Shown one piece after another: positions 1 to 8,893 of a stretch of DNA of 64,000 nt. Positions within the stretch are counted from its first letter, which is position 1; the number at the start of each line of letters is the position of its first letter. Under the pieces are notes generated by a model. The model saw only the letters and a list, made by a program, of their open reading frames with translations. It was not told the DNA's origin and did not search any database. Location of the stretch: positions 61,183 through 125,182 of the forward strand of contig CADCJX010000009.1 in NCBI GenBank assembly GCA_902801885.1, in the 5' to 3' direction. Source of the stretch: an uncultured Bacteroidia bacterium (GTDB lineage Bacteria; Bacteroidota; Bacteroidia; Bacteroidales; UBA932). A program made the translations under genes and the position numbers.

Positions 1-1066
1 CGTCGAGGACATCGCTGTCGTTGTCAACCATCTTGACGAGTTCGTCGGCGGTGTAGTTCTTGAACTCGACGTTGGCGATGAACCTTGCACGGCGGAGTTC
101 AGGAAGAACATCATTCTTGAGTTCGGTGTAGATGGAGGACATATTCTTTATCTCGCTTTCACGGACAGCAGGATCGCTGTACATGGAAAGGACGCGGAGG
201 ATGAGATCCTTGTCGCGGATGCTGGAGTTCTGGACAAGCTCCTGGAAGCCTTCCCAGTCCTCACCGATGCTCCTGATTTCAGGATCGGTAACTTCCTTTC
301 CCTTCACGATCTTGTTCCATGCCTTGTCTGCAGTCTTGGAACGGTTGTCGGAGAGTTTCTTGTTGAGACCCTCTGCACCATCCGGGGAAGCGTAAGCAAC
401 GACCTCAGTTCCGACGAGAGTCTTCCTCTCGTTGTTCTTGATCTCGTCGAGAGCGTTCTGGAAGTTCTTGATGGACTCGCCCTTAAGCTGCTTGTTCTGG
501 ACATCTGCGGAGTTGATCCTATAGAGGATCTGGCCCTCGGCGGTCTGCTTGAGGATAGCCTCATAGCCGTCAGCCTTCATGGGAACGATACCTGCACCCT
601 TGACGAGCATGTAGGTCGTGTTGACACCGTCAGCAACCTTCTTGGTAGGGAGCTTGATGCTCTTTCCCTTATATTTGGCAACACCGCGGAGCTCGAGATG
701 GCTCTGCTCCATTCCTTCTACGTAATTGAAATGAAGTTTCTCGGTGACAGTGCTACCAGCCTTGGGGACTACCTTGTAGTTGTCCTTAACTTTCTCTCCC
801 TGGTACATGAGAGGGCTCATCTTGGCCTCGCCTCCGTCATAGACGATGACAGGAGTGACCTCGAGGATAGCCTTCGGATGGAAATAGTTGGCAGGATAGG
901 TTACGGAAACGGTAGGATCGATGTTTCCGGCGACACACTCAAGGACAGCGGGATCGCAATTGACAATCACGTTGTCAGCAAGTTCAGCCATCTTCTTGGC
1001 TGAGGAGCAAGCGACAGCACTCAGGACGAGAGCCGCTGCTGCAAGAATTCTAACTGCTTTCTTCAT
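1..1066 (-). CDS. OmpA-like domain lipoprotein (C-terminus beyond window)
   Basis: The reading frame is open from an ATG at 1066 to the left edge (355 codons seen, no stop), so the C-terminus is missing. The N-terminus is a lipoprotein signal, MKKAVRILAAAALVLSAVAC, followed by SSAKK, with Cys20 as the predicted lipidated residue. Around residues 175-245 a stretch containing VVAYASPDGAEGLNKKLSD resembles the OmpA C-terminal peptidoglycan-binding fold. This resembles a Bacteroidales family of large envelope lipoproteins with an OmpA-like domain and TPR-like repeats; the repeats would lie off the window. Likely location is the periplasmic face of the outer membrane. The exact role is unknown. 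A -7 promoter element lies upstream at 1131-1138. Confidence 0.7.
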   Translation of the reverse strand, partial: MKKAVRILAAAALVLSAVACSSAKKMAELADNVIVNCDPAVLECVAGNIDPTVSVTYPANYFHPKAILEVTPVIVYDGGEAKMSPLMYQGEKVKDNYKVVPKAGSTVTEKLHFNYVEGMEQSHLELRGVAKYKGKSIKLPTKKVADGVNTTYMLVKGAGIVPMKADGYEAILKQTAEGQILYRINSADVQNKQLKGESIKNFQNALDEIKNNERKTLVGTEVVAYASPDGAEGLNKKLSDNRSKTADKAWNKIVKGKEVTDPEIRSIGEDWEGFQELVQNSSIRDKDLILRVLSMYSDPAVRESEIKNMSSIYTELKNDVLPELRRARFIANVEFKNYTADELVKMVDNDSDVLD

Positions 1067-1130
1067 GTTGTTTTGGAATATTATTTGTTTTGTTAAACGT
1101 TTGCTGTTTGGGATAAGCCCATAATCAAGG

Positions 1131-1138
1131 CAAATATA
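1131..1138 (-). promoter_or_regulatory. -7 element (TATATTTG) for the OmpA-like lipoprotein
   Basis: Read on the minus strand, TATATTTG matches the Bacteroidetes TAnnTTTG -7 element and lies about 65 bases upstream of the ATG at 1066. No clear -33 TTTG is seen at the usual distance. Confidence 0.5.
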
Positions 1139-1151
1139 ACTATAATTTTCG

Positions 1152-1159
1152 TAACTTTG
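1152..1159 (+). promoter_or_regulatory. -7 element (TAACTTTG) for the sigma-54 activator operon
   Basis: TAACTTTG matches TAnnTTTG and lies 23 bases before the ATG at 1183, divergent from the element at 1131-1138. A -33 element is not evident. Confidence 0.5.
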
Positions 1160-1182
1160 CCACATCAGACGCAACAATTATC

Positions 1183-2412
1183 ATGGATTCACAGGAACTC
1201 CAAAGGCTGAAAAACAAATACGACATCATAGGAAACGATGCCGCCCTTAACCGGGCGTTGGAGACTGCGGTGGCAGTAGCGCCAACCGATCTTACAGTCC
1301 TCATTACAGGTGAAAGCGGTGTCGGAAAGGAGAATATTCCCAAAATCATCCACCAGAACAGTCTTCGCCGCAACGGTAAGTATTTCGCGGTCAACTGCGG
1401 AGCCATTCCCGAAGGAACGATCGATTCTGAATTGTTCGGTCATGAGAAGGGTTCTTTCACCGGGGCTATCGAGACCCGGCGCGGCTATTTCCAGGAAGCA
1501 GATGGAGGTACACTCTTCCTCGATGAGATCGGTGAACTTCCGCTTGCCTCGCAGGCCAAGCTCCTAAGGGTGCTCCAGAGCGGAGAATTCATAAAGGTGG
1601 GATCCTCAAAGGTTGAGAAGACCGATGTCAGGGTGATCGCCGCTACGAACGTCAACCTGCTCTATGCAGTGAGCAAGGGCAAGTTCCGCGAAGACCTCTA
1701 CTACAGGCTGAATGCCATACAGATCCAGATGCCCCCGCTTCGTGAGAGGAAGGAGGACATCTATCTCTTTTTCAGGAAATTCACCTCTGACTTTTCGGAG
1801 AAGTTCGGAATGGGCAAGGTAAGCCTGACCAACGATGCCATCGACCTTCTGATCAATTACCGTTGGCCGGGGAATATACGCCAGCTCAAGAACCTCGCCG
1901 AGACAGTCACAGCCCTCGAATCAGAGAAGCTCACTCCTACTTCACCCAAGTGTGTCATCGACGCCGCCACCCTATCCCGCTACATGCCTAAGGAAGAGCT
2001 GAATCTTCTTCCGGTTGCTGCAAAGGAGGAGAGGAACGACTCGATGCCGGATTCAGACCGGCAGATGATCATCAAGGCCATCCTCGACCTCAAGCAGGAA
2101 GTGGACGACCTCAAGGCCAAGGTAGGATCAGGTCACGTCTCTGCCCCTGTATTGACTCCTGCTCCAGTGCGCGAAGAGGAACCCGAGTGGCAGGGCCAGG
2201 GGACTCCGGTCCCCAGTGGCACCATTGGGAAAGTGGTGGACATCAAGGCAGAAGAGCAGCCTTCACAGGATCTTTCACTGAACCGGTCCAAGGTGGACAT
2301 CATCGTCAAGGCACTTGAAAAGCACCATGGCAACCGCAAGCTTGCTGCCGAAGAGGTGGGAATATCCGAAAGGACACTTTACCGCTGGATCGAAAAATAC
2401 CATCTGGATTGA
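1183..2412 (+). CDS. sigma-54-dependent activator without receiver domain (AAA+ plus Fis-type HTH)
   Basis: This is a bacterial enhancer-binding protein that would use ATP to open sigma-54 promoters. Visible parts are Walker A GESGVGKE at residues 43-50, the sigma-54 contact loop GSFTGA at 90-95 (canonical GAFTGA), Walker B LFLDEIGE at 111-118, and a C-terminal Fis-type helix-turn-helix ending in ISERTLYRWIEKYHLD. The AAA+ domain starts almost at residue 1, so no receiver or other sensory domain is present; activity must be set by expression level, a partner or a ligand acting on the AAA+ core. A low-complexity linker with Pro/Glu (about 270-375) separates AAA+ and HTH. It starts an operon with lptE, a TPR-like gene and secG, an order I recall as conserved in Bacteroidales. 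Next gene starts 2 bases after its stop. Confidence 0.9.
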   Translation: MDSQELQRLKNKYDIIGNDAALNRALETAVAVAPTDLTVLITGESGVGKENIPKIIHQNSLRRNGKYFAVNCGAIPEGTIDSELFGHEKGSFTGAIETRRGYFQEADGGTLFLDEIGELPLASQAKLLRVLQSGEFIKVGSSKVEKTDVRVIAATNVNLLYAVSKGKFREDLYYRLNAIQIQMPPLRERKEDIYLFFRKFTSDFSEKFGMGKVSLTNDAIDLLINYRWPGNIRQLKNLAETVTALESEKLTPTSPKCVIDAATLSRYMPKEELNLLPVAAKEERNDSMPDSDRQMIIKAILDLKQEVDDLKAKVGSGHVSAPVLTPAPVREEEPEWQGQGTPVPSGTIGKVVDIKAEEQPSQDLSLNRSKVDIIVKALEKHHGNRKLAAEEVGISERTLYRWIEKYHLD

Positions 2413-2414
2413 AC

Positions 2415-2930
2415 ATGATAAGTAAAAGAATAGCCTTAGCCCTGGTCATCATGGCGTCCTTCTTCCTGGGAGGATGCTCCATTGTCCATTATTCCTTTTC
2501 CGGCACTTCCATCCAGCCAGACGTGAAGACGGTGACAATCAATTATTTTGAATATAAAGCCCTGAAGGTCAATCCCTCCCTGAGCAATGACCTGACCGAG
2601 GCCATGAAGGATAAGTTCCGCAAACTGACAAAACTCGAGCAGGTGGATAGTGACGGGGACCTGGAACTTACCGGGGCCGTGACCGGCTATGAGGTCAGGG
2701 CATCAGCAGTGACGGCTGACGAAATCGCCGCACAGAACCGTCTCACCGTCACGGTAAGCCTGAAATTCACAAACAAAAAGTATCCTGAGGAGGATTTCGA
2801 GCAGAATTTTTCCGCTTATTCAGACTACGATTCAACCAATTCGCTCGATGCCGTCGAGGCCTCCCTCTGCGCGGAGATCGTCGAGAAACTTATTGAAGAC
2901 ATGTTCAACGCCAGTGTGGCACAGTGGTAA
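2415..2930 (+). CDS. lptE: LptE-family LPS-assembly lipoprotein
   Basis: 171-residue outer-membrane lipoprotein of the Bacteroidetes LptE family, which plugs the LptD translocon and helps deliver lipopolysaccharide to the cell surface. The signal peptide ends in a lipobox FFLGGC with Cys21, and the following SIVHYSFSGTSIQPDVKTV is characteristic of this family. I chose the ATG at 2415 rather than an in-frame TTG six bases upstream that overlaps the preceding stop. It sits between the sigma-54 activator and a TPR-like gene, probably in one transcript. Confidence 0.85.
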   Translation: MISKRIALALVIMASFFLGGCSIVHYSFSGTSIQPDVKTVTINYFEYKALKVNPSLSNDLTEAMKDKFRKLTKLEQVDSDGDLELTGAVTGYEVRASAVTADEIAAQNRLTVTVSLKFTNKKYPEEDFEQNFSAYSDYDSTNSLDAVEASLCAEIVEKLIEDMFNASVAQW

Positions 2931-2932
2931 CG

Positions 2933-3574
2933 ATGGAAGGAAGCGTAAAGAAACTTGAGTCTTTGACGATGGACCAGCTGACCGGGATCATCACGATGTA
3001 CCCTTGGTTCGGCGCGGCCAGGCGTGAGCTTTGCGAGCGGATGTCCAAGGTGGGCGGAAACGAATGGGGCAAGGCTGAATACGCAGATGCCGCGATGTAC
3101 ATCGCTTCCAGGACAATAGTTTCTGACATCGTCCGCTCAACCCGTCAGGAGGATTATTCCGACAAGGATATCCAGGCCCTTCTCCGCTCTGTCATCCTGA
3201 GCGAGGTGAAGGATCACGCAGCGAAGGACCTGCCCGAGGCGAATGATCTGTCCGAACCATCCGGAAGCCAAACGTACCGCCGGACTGTCAAGGTCATCGG
3301 CGGAGACTTCTTCTCTTCCGACCAGTACGACAGTGTGATGCAGGAGGAAGACAACTATTTCTCCCGCTTCAAGGCAGGCCGTTCCGACGAAAAAGAAGAG
3401 CGGAACTGGGAGGATCCCGAACTCGGTTTCTGCACGGAAACCCTGGCCTGGATCTACGCTGAGCAAGGCTATTTTACTGAAGCAAAGAAGATTTATTCCC
3501 GCCTAATCTTGCGATATCCGGAAAAAAGTGCTTACTTTGCATCCCTTATTGAAAAATTAGACAAAGAAAATTAA
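2933..3574 (+). CDS. conserved Bacteroidales protein with TPR-like C-terminus
   Basis: 213-residue cytoplasmic protein with no signal peptide or membrane segment. The N-terminal half begins MEGSVKKLESLTMDQLTGII and contains a YPWFGAARRELCERM segment. The last 50 residues (ETLAWIYAEQGYFTEAKKIY...) look like one tetratricopeptide repeat plus helix. It occupies the fixed slot between lptE and secG; its function is not known to me. The ATG at 2933 is preferred over an in-frame GTG at 2924 that lies inside lptE. secG follows after 11 bases. Confidence 0.75.
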   Translation: MEGSVKKLESLTMDQLTGIITMYPWFGAARRELCERMSKVGGNEWGKAEYADAAMYIASRTIVSDIVRSTRQEDYSDKDIQALLRSVILSEVKDHAAKDLPEANDLSEPSGSQTYRRTVKVIGGDFFSSDQYDSVMQEEDNYFSRFKAGRSDEKEERNWEDPELGFCTETLAWIYAEQGYFTEAKKIYSRLILRYPEKSAYFASLIEKLDKEN

Positions 3575-3585
3575 AATTTAAGAAT

Positions 3586-3954
3586 ATGAACACCCTATTC
3601 ACAATCCTCACGATCCTGATTGTCATCGCGGCCATCCTGCTTACAGCTGTCGTACTTCTCCAGAGCGGCAAGGGCGAGGGCATGGCCAGCAATTTCACTT
3701 CAGCCAATCAGACTCTCGGAGTAAGGCAGACCGCCGACATCCTCGAGAAGGTGTCCTGGGGTCTCGTGACCTTCATCCTCGTAGTTTCCATCATCACTTC
3801 CTTCACCATCAGGACCCAGACTTCCGGTGTCGATGTGACTGACATTATCGAGAACGTCGAGGAACAGCCCGAATTCCCTTCAGCCCCTATCCAGCAGGGC
3901 GCCCCTTCAACCGAGGCTCCTTCAACCGAGGCTCCTTCCACTCCTGCCAACTAG
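3586..3954 (+). CDS. secG: preprotein translocase subunit SecG
   Basis: 122-residue inner-membrane subunit of the SecYEG protein export channel. Two membrane helices (about residues 4-26 and 55-76) flank the conserved cytoplasmic loop LLQSGKGEGMASNF. The tail after residue 80 is acidic and ends in tandem PSTEA units; the DNA there has a 15-bp unit repeated twice (3904-3933), so tail length may vary between strains. It is the last gene of the operon, followed by a strong hairpin at 4001-4028. Confidence 0.9.
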   Translation: MNTLFTILTILIVIAAILLTAVVLLQSGKGEGMASNFTSANQTLGVRQTADILEKVSWGLVTFILVVSIITSFTIRTQTSGVDVTDIIENVEEQPEFPSAPIQQGAPSTEAPSTEAPSTPAN

Positions 3955-4000
3955 TGACATTTTGTCATAAAAGGCTGTTGGAACATATTTTGACTCCTAG

Positions 4001-4034
4001 ATGTCCGGCTACCAAACTAGCCGGACATTTCTTT
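4001..4034 (+). terminator. rho-independent terminator after secG
   Basis: Perfect 11-bp stem ATGTCCGGCTA / TAGCCGGACAT with a 6-base loop, followed by TTTCTTTT. Confidence 0.85.
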
Positions 4035-4153
4035 TGGATGGAAGTGTCCACAGTCGGACCACTGCCACCCTCGGCACGTTAAGAGGGAGGGGCCCGGAGC
4101 CTGCGACGGGAGGGGCCGCGAAGCGGCGGTCCGTGTAGACACTTCCATTCAAA
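4032..4153. repeat. 122-bp imperfect palindrome with 20-bp inverted ends (REP/MITE-like) upstream of clpB
   Basis: The ends TTTTGGATGGAAGTGTCCAC and the reverse complement of GTAGACACTTCCATTCAAAA match at about 18 of 20 positions. The inner flanks (GGACC..GCC..CCCTC) also pair. The centre is GC-rich with GGGAGGGGCC-type repeats and a CCGC-GAA-GCGG mini-hairpin near 4117. It occupies almost the whole gap between the secG terminator and the clpB start. It could be a REP/MITE-type element or a long structured leader of the clpB mRNA. Confidence 0.6.
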
Positions 4154-4166
4154 AAATAAAAAAAGA

Positions 4167-4175
4167 AAAGGAGGT
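4167..4175 (+). promoter_or_regulatory. strong Shine-Dalgarno sequence (AAAGGAGGT)
   Basis: AAAGGAGGT ends five bases before the ATG at 4181. Such an extended purine-rich site is unusual in this window, where most genes have no evident Shine-Dalgarno sequence. It fixes the start and supports the view that the protein truly lacks the usual N-domain. Confidence 0.7.
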
Positions 4176-4180
4176 ATGAT

Positions 4181-6364
4181 ATGAATAACAACAGTCAATT
4201 GCAGTTTCTTCCGAAGTTTGCCGTCAACCTGAACGAGCAGGCTTCCCAAGGCAAACTCGATCCTGTCATAGGCAGGGATGACGAGATAAGACGTGTCCTC
4301 CAGATCCTTAGCAGGAGGACCAAGAACAACCCTATACTTGTAGGTGAGCCCGGAGTCGGCAAGACCGCCATCTCCGAAGGCATCGCCCAGAAAATCATCG
4401 ACGGCGACGTGCCCGAAAACCTCAAGAGCAAGAAAGTATATTCCCTGGACATGGGAGCCCTTATTGCGGGAGCGAAGTACCAAGGCGAGTTCGAGGAGAG
4501 GCTAAAAGGAGTCGTTAAGGAAGTTGTGGACAGCGCCGGTGAGATCATCCTGTTCATCGATGAGATCCACACCCTCGTGGGAGCCGGAAGGACCTCCGGA
4601 GCCATGGATGCCTCGAACATCCTGAAGCCTGCCCTTGCAAGGGGTGAACTCAGGACCATCGGATCCACGACCCTGGACGAGTACCAGAAGTATTTCGAGA
4701 CAGACAAGGCGCTTGAGCGCCGTTTCCAGATGGTCATGGTCGACGAGCCCTCGACGGCCGAATCGATCGCCATCATGAGGGGCCTGAAGGAGAAATACGA
4801 GAACCACCACAGGGTCAAGATCGAAGATGATGCCCTGATCGCGGCAGTCAACCTCTCCCACAGGTACATCACCAACAGGTTCCTTCCGGATAAGGCCATC
4901 GACCTTGTGGACGAGGCCGCTTCCAAGCTCAGGCTAGAGATGAACTCGGTCCCTGAGCCTATAGCCGAGCTCAACAGCGACATCCGCCAGCTTGAGATCG
5001 AGAAGGAAGCCGTCAAGCGTGAGGGTACGACACTGAAGTCTGAGAAGATCGAAAAGGAACTCTCCGAAAAACTCGCTGCCCGCGACGCCCTCATGAAGAG
5101 GTGGAACGATGAGAAGGACATCCTGTCCGGTCTCCAGGAGGCCCGCCAGAAAATGGAGGACTACAAGATCCAGGCTGCAGCTGCCGAAAGGGCCGGGGAT
5201 TACGGGAAGGTCGCCGAGCTGCGTTACGGCAAGATGGCAGACGCCCAGAAGACAATTGACGAGCTTTCTGCCCGCCAGTCCGCAATAGAAAACCCGATCG
5301 TCACCGAGGCTGTCACGCCCCAGGACATTGCGGAGGTTGTCGCTAAGTGGACCGGAATACCAGTACAGAAAATGCTTGAAAGCGAGAAGGAAAAGCTCCT
5401 GCGCATCGAGTCCGAGATCCACAAGAGGGTCGTAGGCCAGGATCAGGCCATCCAGGCCGTCGCTGATGCAGTCCGCCGTTCCAGGGCCGGCCTTTCCAAC
5501 GAGAAGAGACCGATCGGCTCCTTCCTGTTCATGGGTACAACGGGAGTCGGAAAAACCGAACTTGCAAAGGCCCTGGCGGAATTCCTGTTCAACGATGAGA
5601 ACATGATCACCCGTATCGACATGAGTGAGTACCAGGAACGCCACACCGTGAGCCGTCTCGTCGGAGCTCCTCCGGGATACGTCGGCTACGACGAGGGTGG
5701 CCAGCTGACTGAGGCAGTAAGGAGGAAGCCATATTCAGTGATCCTTCTGGATGAGATTGAGAAGGCCCATCCGGACGTGTTCAACGTCCTTCTCCAGGTG
5801 CTTGACGACGGCCGTCTGACCGACAACAAGGGCCGCACGGTAGACTTCAAGAACACCATCCTGATCATGACTTCAAATGCTGGTTCCGATATCATCGCAA
5901 ACTACATGGAGAGACTGCCCCAGGTTGGAATGCCTGGAGCGGACCCCATGGAAGAGGTGAAGGCTATCGCCCACAGGAGGGAACTTCTCGACGAGTGCAA
6001 GGGAAAGGTCATGGACGTCCTCAAGATGACTGTGAGACCCGAGTTCCTGAACAGGATCGACGAGATCATCATGTTCGATCCTCTCACCAGGAACGATATC
6101 AGGGAAATCCTGCACATCCAGATGCACCAGCTTCAGGACAAACTGTCCGAGGAAGGTGTCACCATCGAATTCACCAAGGAGTTCGAAGACTGGATGGTTG
6201 AGGGAGGTTACGACCCTGCCTATGGCGCCCGTCCTATCAAGAGGCTCATGCAGAGGGAATTGGTGAACCAGCTTGCTAAGGAAATCCTTGCCGGCAAGGT
6301 ACACAAGGACTCCACGATCGAAGTCGACGCTGCCGGTGGCAGCATCGTCCTCCGGGACAAGTAG
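4181..6364 (+). CDS. clpB: ClpB-type AAA+ disaggregase lacking the N-terminal substrate domain
   Basis: 727-residue Hsp100 protein that would thread aggregated proteins through a hexameric pore together with DnaK. NBD1 has GEPGVGKT (55-62) and the FIDEIH Walker B (125-130); a coiled-coil middle domain spans about 255-370, as in ClpB; NBD2 has GTTGVGKT (452-459), pore loop GYVGYDEGG (499-507) and LLDEIEKAH (522-530). I see no ClpP-docking IGF/LGF loop, which argues against ClpA, ClpC or ClpX. Usual ClpB is about 860 residues; here the roughly 140-residue Clp-N repeat domain is absent and secG occupies the upstream DNA, so this is a genuine short form, similar to the internally initiated short ClpB of other bacteria. 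A strong Shine-Dalgarno sequence and the palindrome at 4032-4153 precede it. Confidence 0.88.
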   Translation: MNNNSQLQFLPKFAVNLNEQASQGKLDPVIGRDDEIRRVLQILSRRTKNNPILVGEPGVGKTAISEGIAQKIIDGDVPENLKSKKVYSLDMGALIAGAKYQGEFEERLKGVVKEVVDSAGEIILFIDEIHTLVGAGRTSGAMDASNILKPALARGELRTIGSTTLDEYQKYFETDKALERRFQMVMVDEPSTAESIAIMRGLKEKYENHHRVKIEDDALIAAVNLSHRYITNRFLPDKAIDLVDEAASKLRLEMNSVPEPIAELNSDIRQLEIEKEAVKREGTTLKSEKIEKELSEKLAARDALMKRWNDEKDILSGLQEARQKMEDYKIQAAAAERAGDYGKVAELRYGKMADAQKTIDELSARQSAIENPIVTEAVTPQDIAEVVAKWTGIPVQKMLESEKEKLLRIESEIHKRVVGQDQAIQAVADAVRRSRAGLSNEKRPIGSFLFMGTTGVGKTELAKALAEFLFNDENMITRIDMSEYQERHTVSRLVGAPPGYVGYDEGGQLTEAVRRKPYSVILLDEIEKAHPDVFNVLLQVLDDGRLTDNKGRTVDFKNTILIMTSNAGSDIIANYMERLPQVGMPGADPMEEVKAIAHRRELLDECKGKVMDVLKMTVRPEFLNRIDEIIMFDPLTRNDIREILHIQMHQLQDKLSEEGVTIEFTKEFEDWMVEGGYDPAYGARPIKRLMQRELVNQLAKEILAGKVHKDSTIEVDAAGGSIVLRDK

Positions 6365-6399
6365 ACGTTTTTCGCAACTTACTTATTATTAGCACAATA

Positions 6400-6436
6400 C
6401 AGAAAACGCCTAGGCAATTAACCTAGGCGTTTTCTG
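6400..6436. terminator. bidirectional terminator, member of a 37-bp palindrome family
   Basis: Perfect 15-bp stem CAGAAAACGCCTAGG / CCTAGGCGTTTTCTG with a 7-base loop, lying between the convergent clpB and TonB-receptor genes. A near-identical palindrome occurs at 27686-27722. Confidence 0.8.
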
Positions 6437-6484
6437 TAGTATATTGAAAATGAAAAGGTTACGAAAAACAACAAAATGCCGGGG

Positions 6485-8881
6485 TTAGAAGTCCTTCCCT
6501 TCGAACAGGTTGGAACTGGAAGCTGAAGAAGCCTTGTGGTCAGAGGAGTTGAAATTGTAGGTAAGGGAGATCACCACATTGGGATACTTCGGCCTCACCA
6601 ATGTCCTGGAGACCAATCCCGGAGCCGAGCGGATGTTGAGATACCTCGCCGTGTGGAAAACGTCATGTGCAACAGCGGAAAGGGTCAGACGGTCCTTGAG
6701 CATCTGCTGCCTCAGGCCAAGGTTGAAATAAGCATAAGCCTTTTCTCGTCCCTGGGTCAGGATCTTGGGGCCGACGGCATAGGCGTCGAACTGGATCCTG
6801 GTGGTCTTGGAAGCTTGGAAAGAATTGATCCAGTTGGCCTGGTAATAGAAACCGCTGGCATCGGTACAGGCTGCATTACGGCTGATGAAGCGATAGTCGA
6901 ACACACTTCCGGCCGCTGAACTTGTCCACCAGGATGCGGGATGCCAGACTCCTGCCAACTCGAATCCGGTTTCTTTCTGGTTGCCGGCATTGACAATCTG
7001 GTCGAGGGTCACTCCGGGTTCGTAGGCAGTACGGATCCAGTCAGTTATGTCCCTGCGATGACGGTAATATGCAGTTGCATAGAGGCTGTTGCCCTTGCCG
7101 AAAGACTTGTTCCACCCGAGCTCGCCGCTGTGTGAATATTCAGGAAGGATGTCCGGATTGCCTATTTTCTTGGTATAATAATCCTCATAGGTTATGTAGG
7201 GCTCAAGCTGCCATATTCCCGGACGGTTTGTACGGTAGGAATATCCAGCCCTGAAAGAACCGGCCTTGCCGGCATCGTACTGGAGATGGGCGGACGGGAA
7301 TAAGTTGAAACGCTTGATGTCCCTTGAAGCATCGGCGATGTCAATGTCCATAAGGTCTATCACCCTGTCCCCGCGGAGACCGGCATCGAAAGAGAACTTC
7401 CCCACTTGTTCGCGGATCATGGCGTAGAGGGAATGGACCTGGCGGCGGTAGTAGAACGGAGTCGCCAGATCTTCCTGCCAGTCGAACTGTGCTGCTTCGC
7501 GGTCCCAGTACTTGATCCTGTAGCCTCCATGTTCGCTGTAGGTAGTGTACTGGTAACCAGCCTCGAGAGAACCGTCTTCCCGGTAGCGGAGCTTCCAGGT
7601 CAGGGAACCGTCGCAGTCCCAGTGGTGCTCCTCTTCGTATCCGCGAGTACCTTCATAGCGGTTGCCGTCAGAATCGAACATATTGCTCTCGGTGTACTCT
7701 ATGCTGTAGCTGTCGTACCTGAAGCGGTTCTGGATGGCAATCTCGTTCTTGTCGTCAGGACGCCATACGTAGTCCAACGAAACTTGGAAGAGGTCCTTCA
7801 TGAGGTTGTAGCGGTCATGGGAATCAAAAAGGGAACCATTGGCGCTGTACTGCATGTCTCCCCCCCTCCAATAATCAGTCCTACCGGCCTGGAGGTCAAG
7901 CGAAAGGTTATGTTTCCGCCCGTCGGAGTACTGCCATCCGGCCCGACCTACATAGGTACCGTTCCGGCTCCATCTCTCTCCGTCGGAAAGGGAGGTCGTC
8001 TTTATTCCCATCACATCGGTCATCTTCTCCTGGGTGAATTCACTTCGTCCTTTCAACTGCTGCAGGGTTCCTCCGGCGTACCAGTTGTTCCTGCCTTTCC
8101 GGTAATTCAGCGTCCCGTCGAAACCCCAGGTTCCAAGCGTGCTCCCCGTGGTAGTGAAAAGTCCACTCCACTGGTCGGATGAGGATTTCTTTGTCGTGAT
8201 GTTGATTATTCCTGCGTCTCCGTCCGTCCTGTACCGGGCTGAAGGAGTGGTCAGGATCTCGATGTCTTCAACCGAGGCTGCAGGAATCTGCTGGAGGGCC
8301 GACGTTCCTTCGAGAGGACTCGGCTTTCCGTCGACATACACAAGGAAACGGGTACTGCCCCGGAAGCTCAGGTTGCCGTCACTGTCCACCAGTACTGAAG
8401 GCAGACCTGAGAGGATGTCCACCGCTGTCCCACCTGAGGCCGTGACAGAAGAAGCGCTGATCTGCTGGCGGTCAAGTTTGTAGACAATCCGGTTCTTCTC
8501 TCCCGTGACGGTCACTTCCCTCAGGCCCTCAGCAGAGCGCGAGAGTCGGATCACACCGGCATCGAGCCTCTCCGGGGAATTCCCCGAAAGCGTCAGCTTT
8601 TCTCCGATGAAAGAATCATAGCCCATTGTCCTCACGACCAACAGTACTTCCGTGGAAGGAATCCTGTCAATGATGAAGACCCCAAGGGAATCCGTCGCTC
8701 CGAAGGAGAGGATGTTGTCTTCCAGGTCGGTGACCAGGACGTCGGCCGACGGGATCGGAGCGCCGTCAGATCCATCGACGACCTTGCCGGTCACGACGTG
8801 CATGGCCTGCTGACCGAAACAGACCGGAGAAAGGATGCAGGGCAGGAGAAGCAGCAACAGCAGGAGAATTCTCTTGCTCAT
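6485..8881 (-). CDS. TonB-dependent outer-membrane receptor (carboxypeptidase-regulatory-like plus plug/barrel)
   Basis: 798-residue outer-membrane protein. A leucine-rich signal peptide (to about residue 24) is followed by a carboxypeptidase-regulatory-like domain (VVTGKVVDGSDGAPIPSADV, about 29-110), a plug domain (about 125-235, with VYVDGKPSPLEG and the conserved GIINITTKK) and a long beta-barrel. It resembles the outer-membrane beta-barrel-3 type rather than SusC: it is short and no susD follows. It is the last gene of a leftward run with a PfkB kinase 12 bases upstream and two exopeptidases beyond. The substrate is unknown; peptide or sugar import for the neighbouring enzymes is only inference. 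Confidence 0.85.
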   Translation of the reverse strand: MSKRILLLLLLLLPCILSPVCFGQQAMHVVTGKVVDGSDGAPIPSADVLVTDLEDNILSFGATDSLGVFIIDRIPSTEVLLVVRTMGYDSFIGEKLTLSGNSPERLDAGVIRLSRSAEGLREVTVTGEKNRIVYKLDRQQISASSVTASGGTAVDILSGLPSVLVDSDGNLSFRGSTRFLVYVDGKPSPLEGTSALQQIPAASVEDIEILTTPSARYRTDGDAGIINITTKKSSSDQWSGLFTTTGSTLGTWGFDGTLNYRKGRNNWYAGGTLQQLKGRSEFTQEKMTDVMGIKTTSLSDGERWSRNGTYVGRAGWQYSDGRKHNLSLDLQAGRTDYWRGGDMQYSANGSLFDSHDRYNLMKDLFQVSLDYVWRPDDKNEIAIQNRFRYDSYSIEYTESNMFDSDGNRYEGTRGYEEEHHWDCDGSLTWKLRYREDGSLEAGYQYTTYSEHGGYRIKYWDREAAQFDWQEDLATPFYYRRQVHSLYAMIREQVGKFSFDAGLRGDRVIDLMDIDIADASRDIKRFNLFPSAHLQYDAGKAGSFRAGYSYRTNRPGIWQLEPYITYEDYYTKKIGNPDILPEYSHSGELGWNKSFGKGNSLYATAYYRHRRDITDWIRTAYEPGVTLDQIVNAGNQKETGFELAGVWHPASWWTSSAAGSVFDYRFISRNAACTDASGFYYQANWINSFQASKTTRIQFDAYAVGPKILTQGREKAYAYFNLGLRQQMLKDRLTLSAVAHDVFHTARYLNIRSAPGLVSRTLVRPKYPNVVISLTYNFNSSDHKASSASSSNLFEGKDF

Positions 8882-8893
8882 CGAAGGAAGGAT

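Noticed and set aside
4181-6364. ClpC or ClpA identity for the AAA+ protein
   Set aside because: The long middle coiled coil is ClpB-like and no ClpP-docking loop is seen.
7406-8182. 258-codon open frame on the + strand opposite the TonB receptor
   Set aside because: Antisense shadow; the receptor frame shows plug and barrel features throughout.
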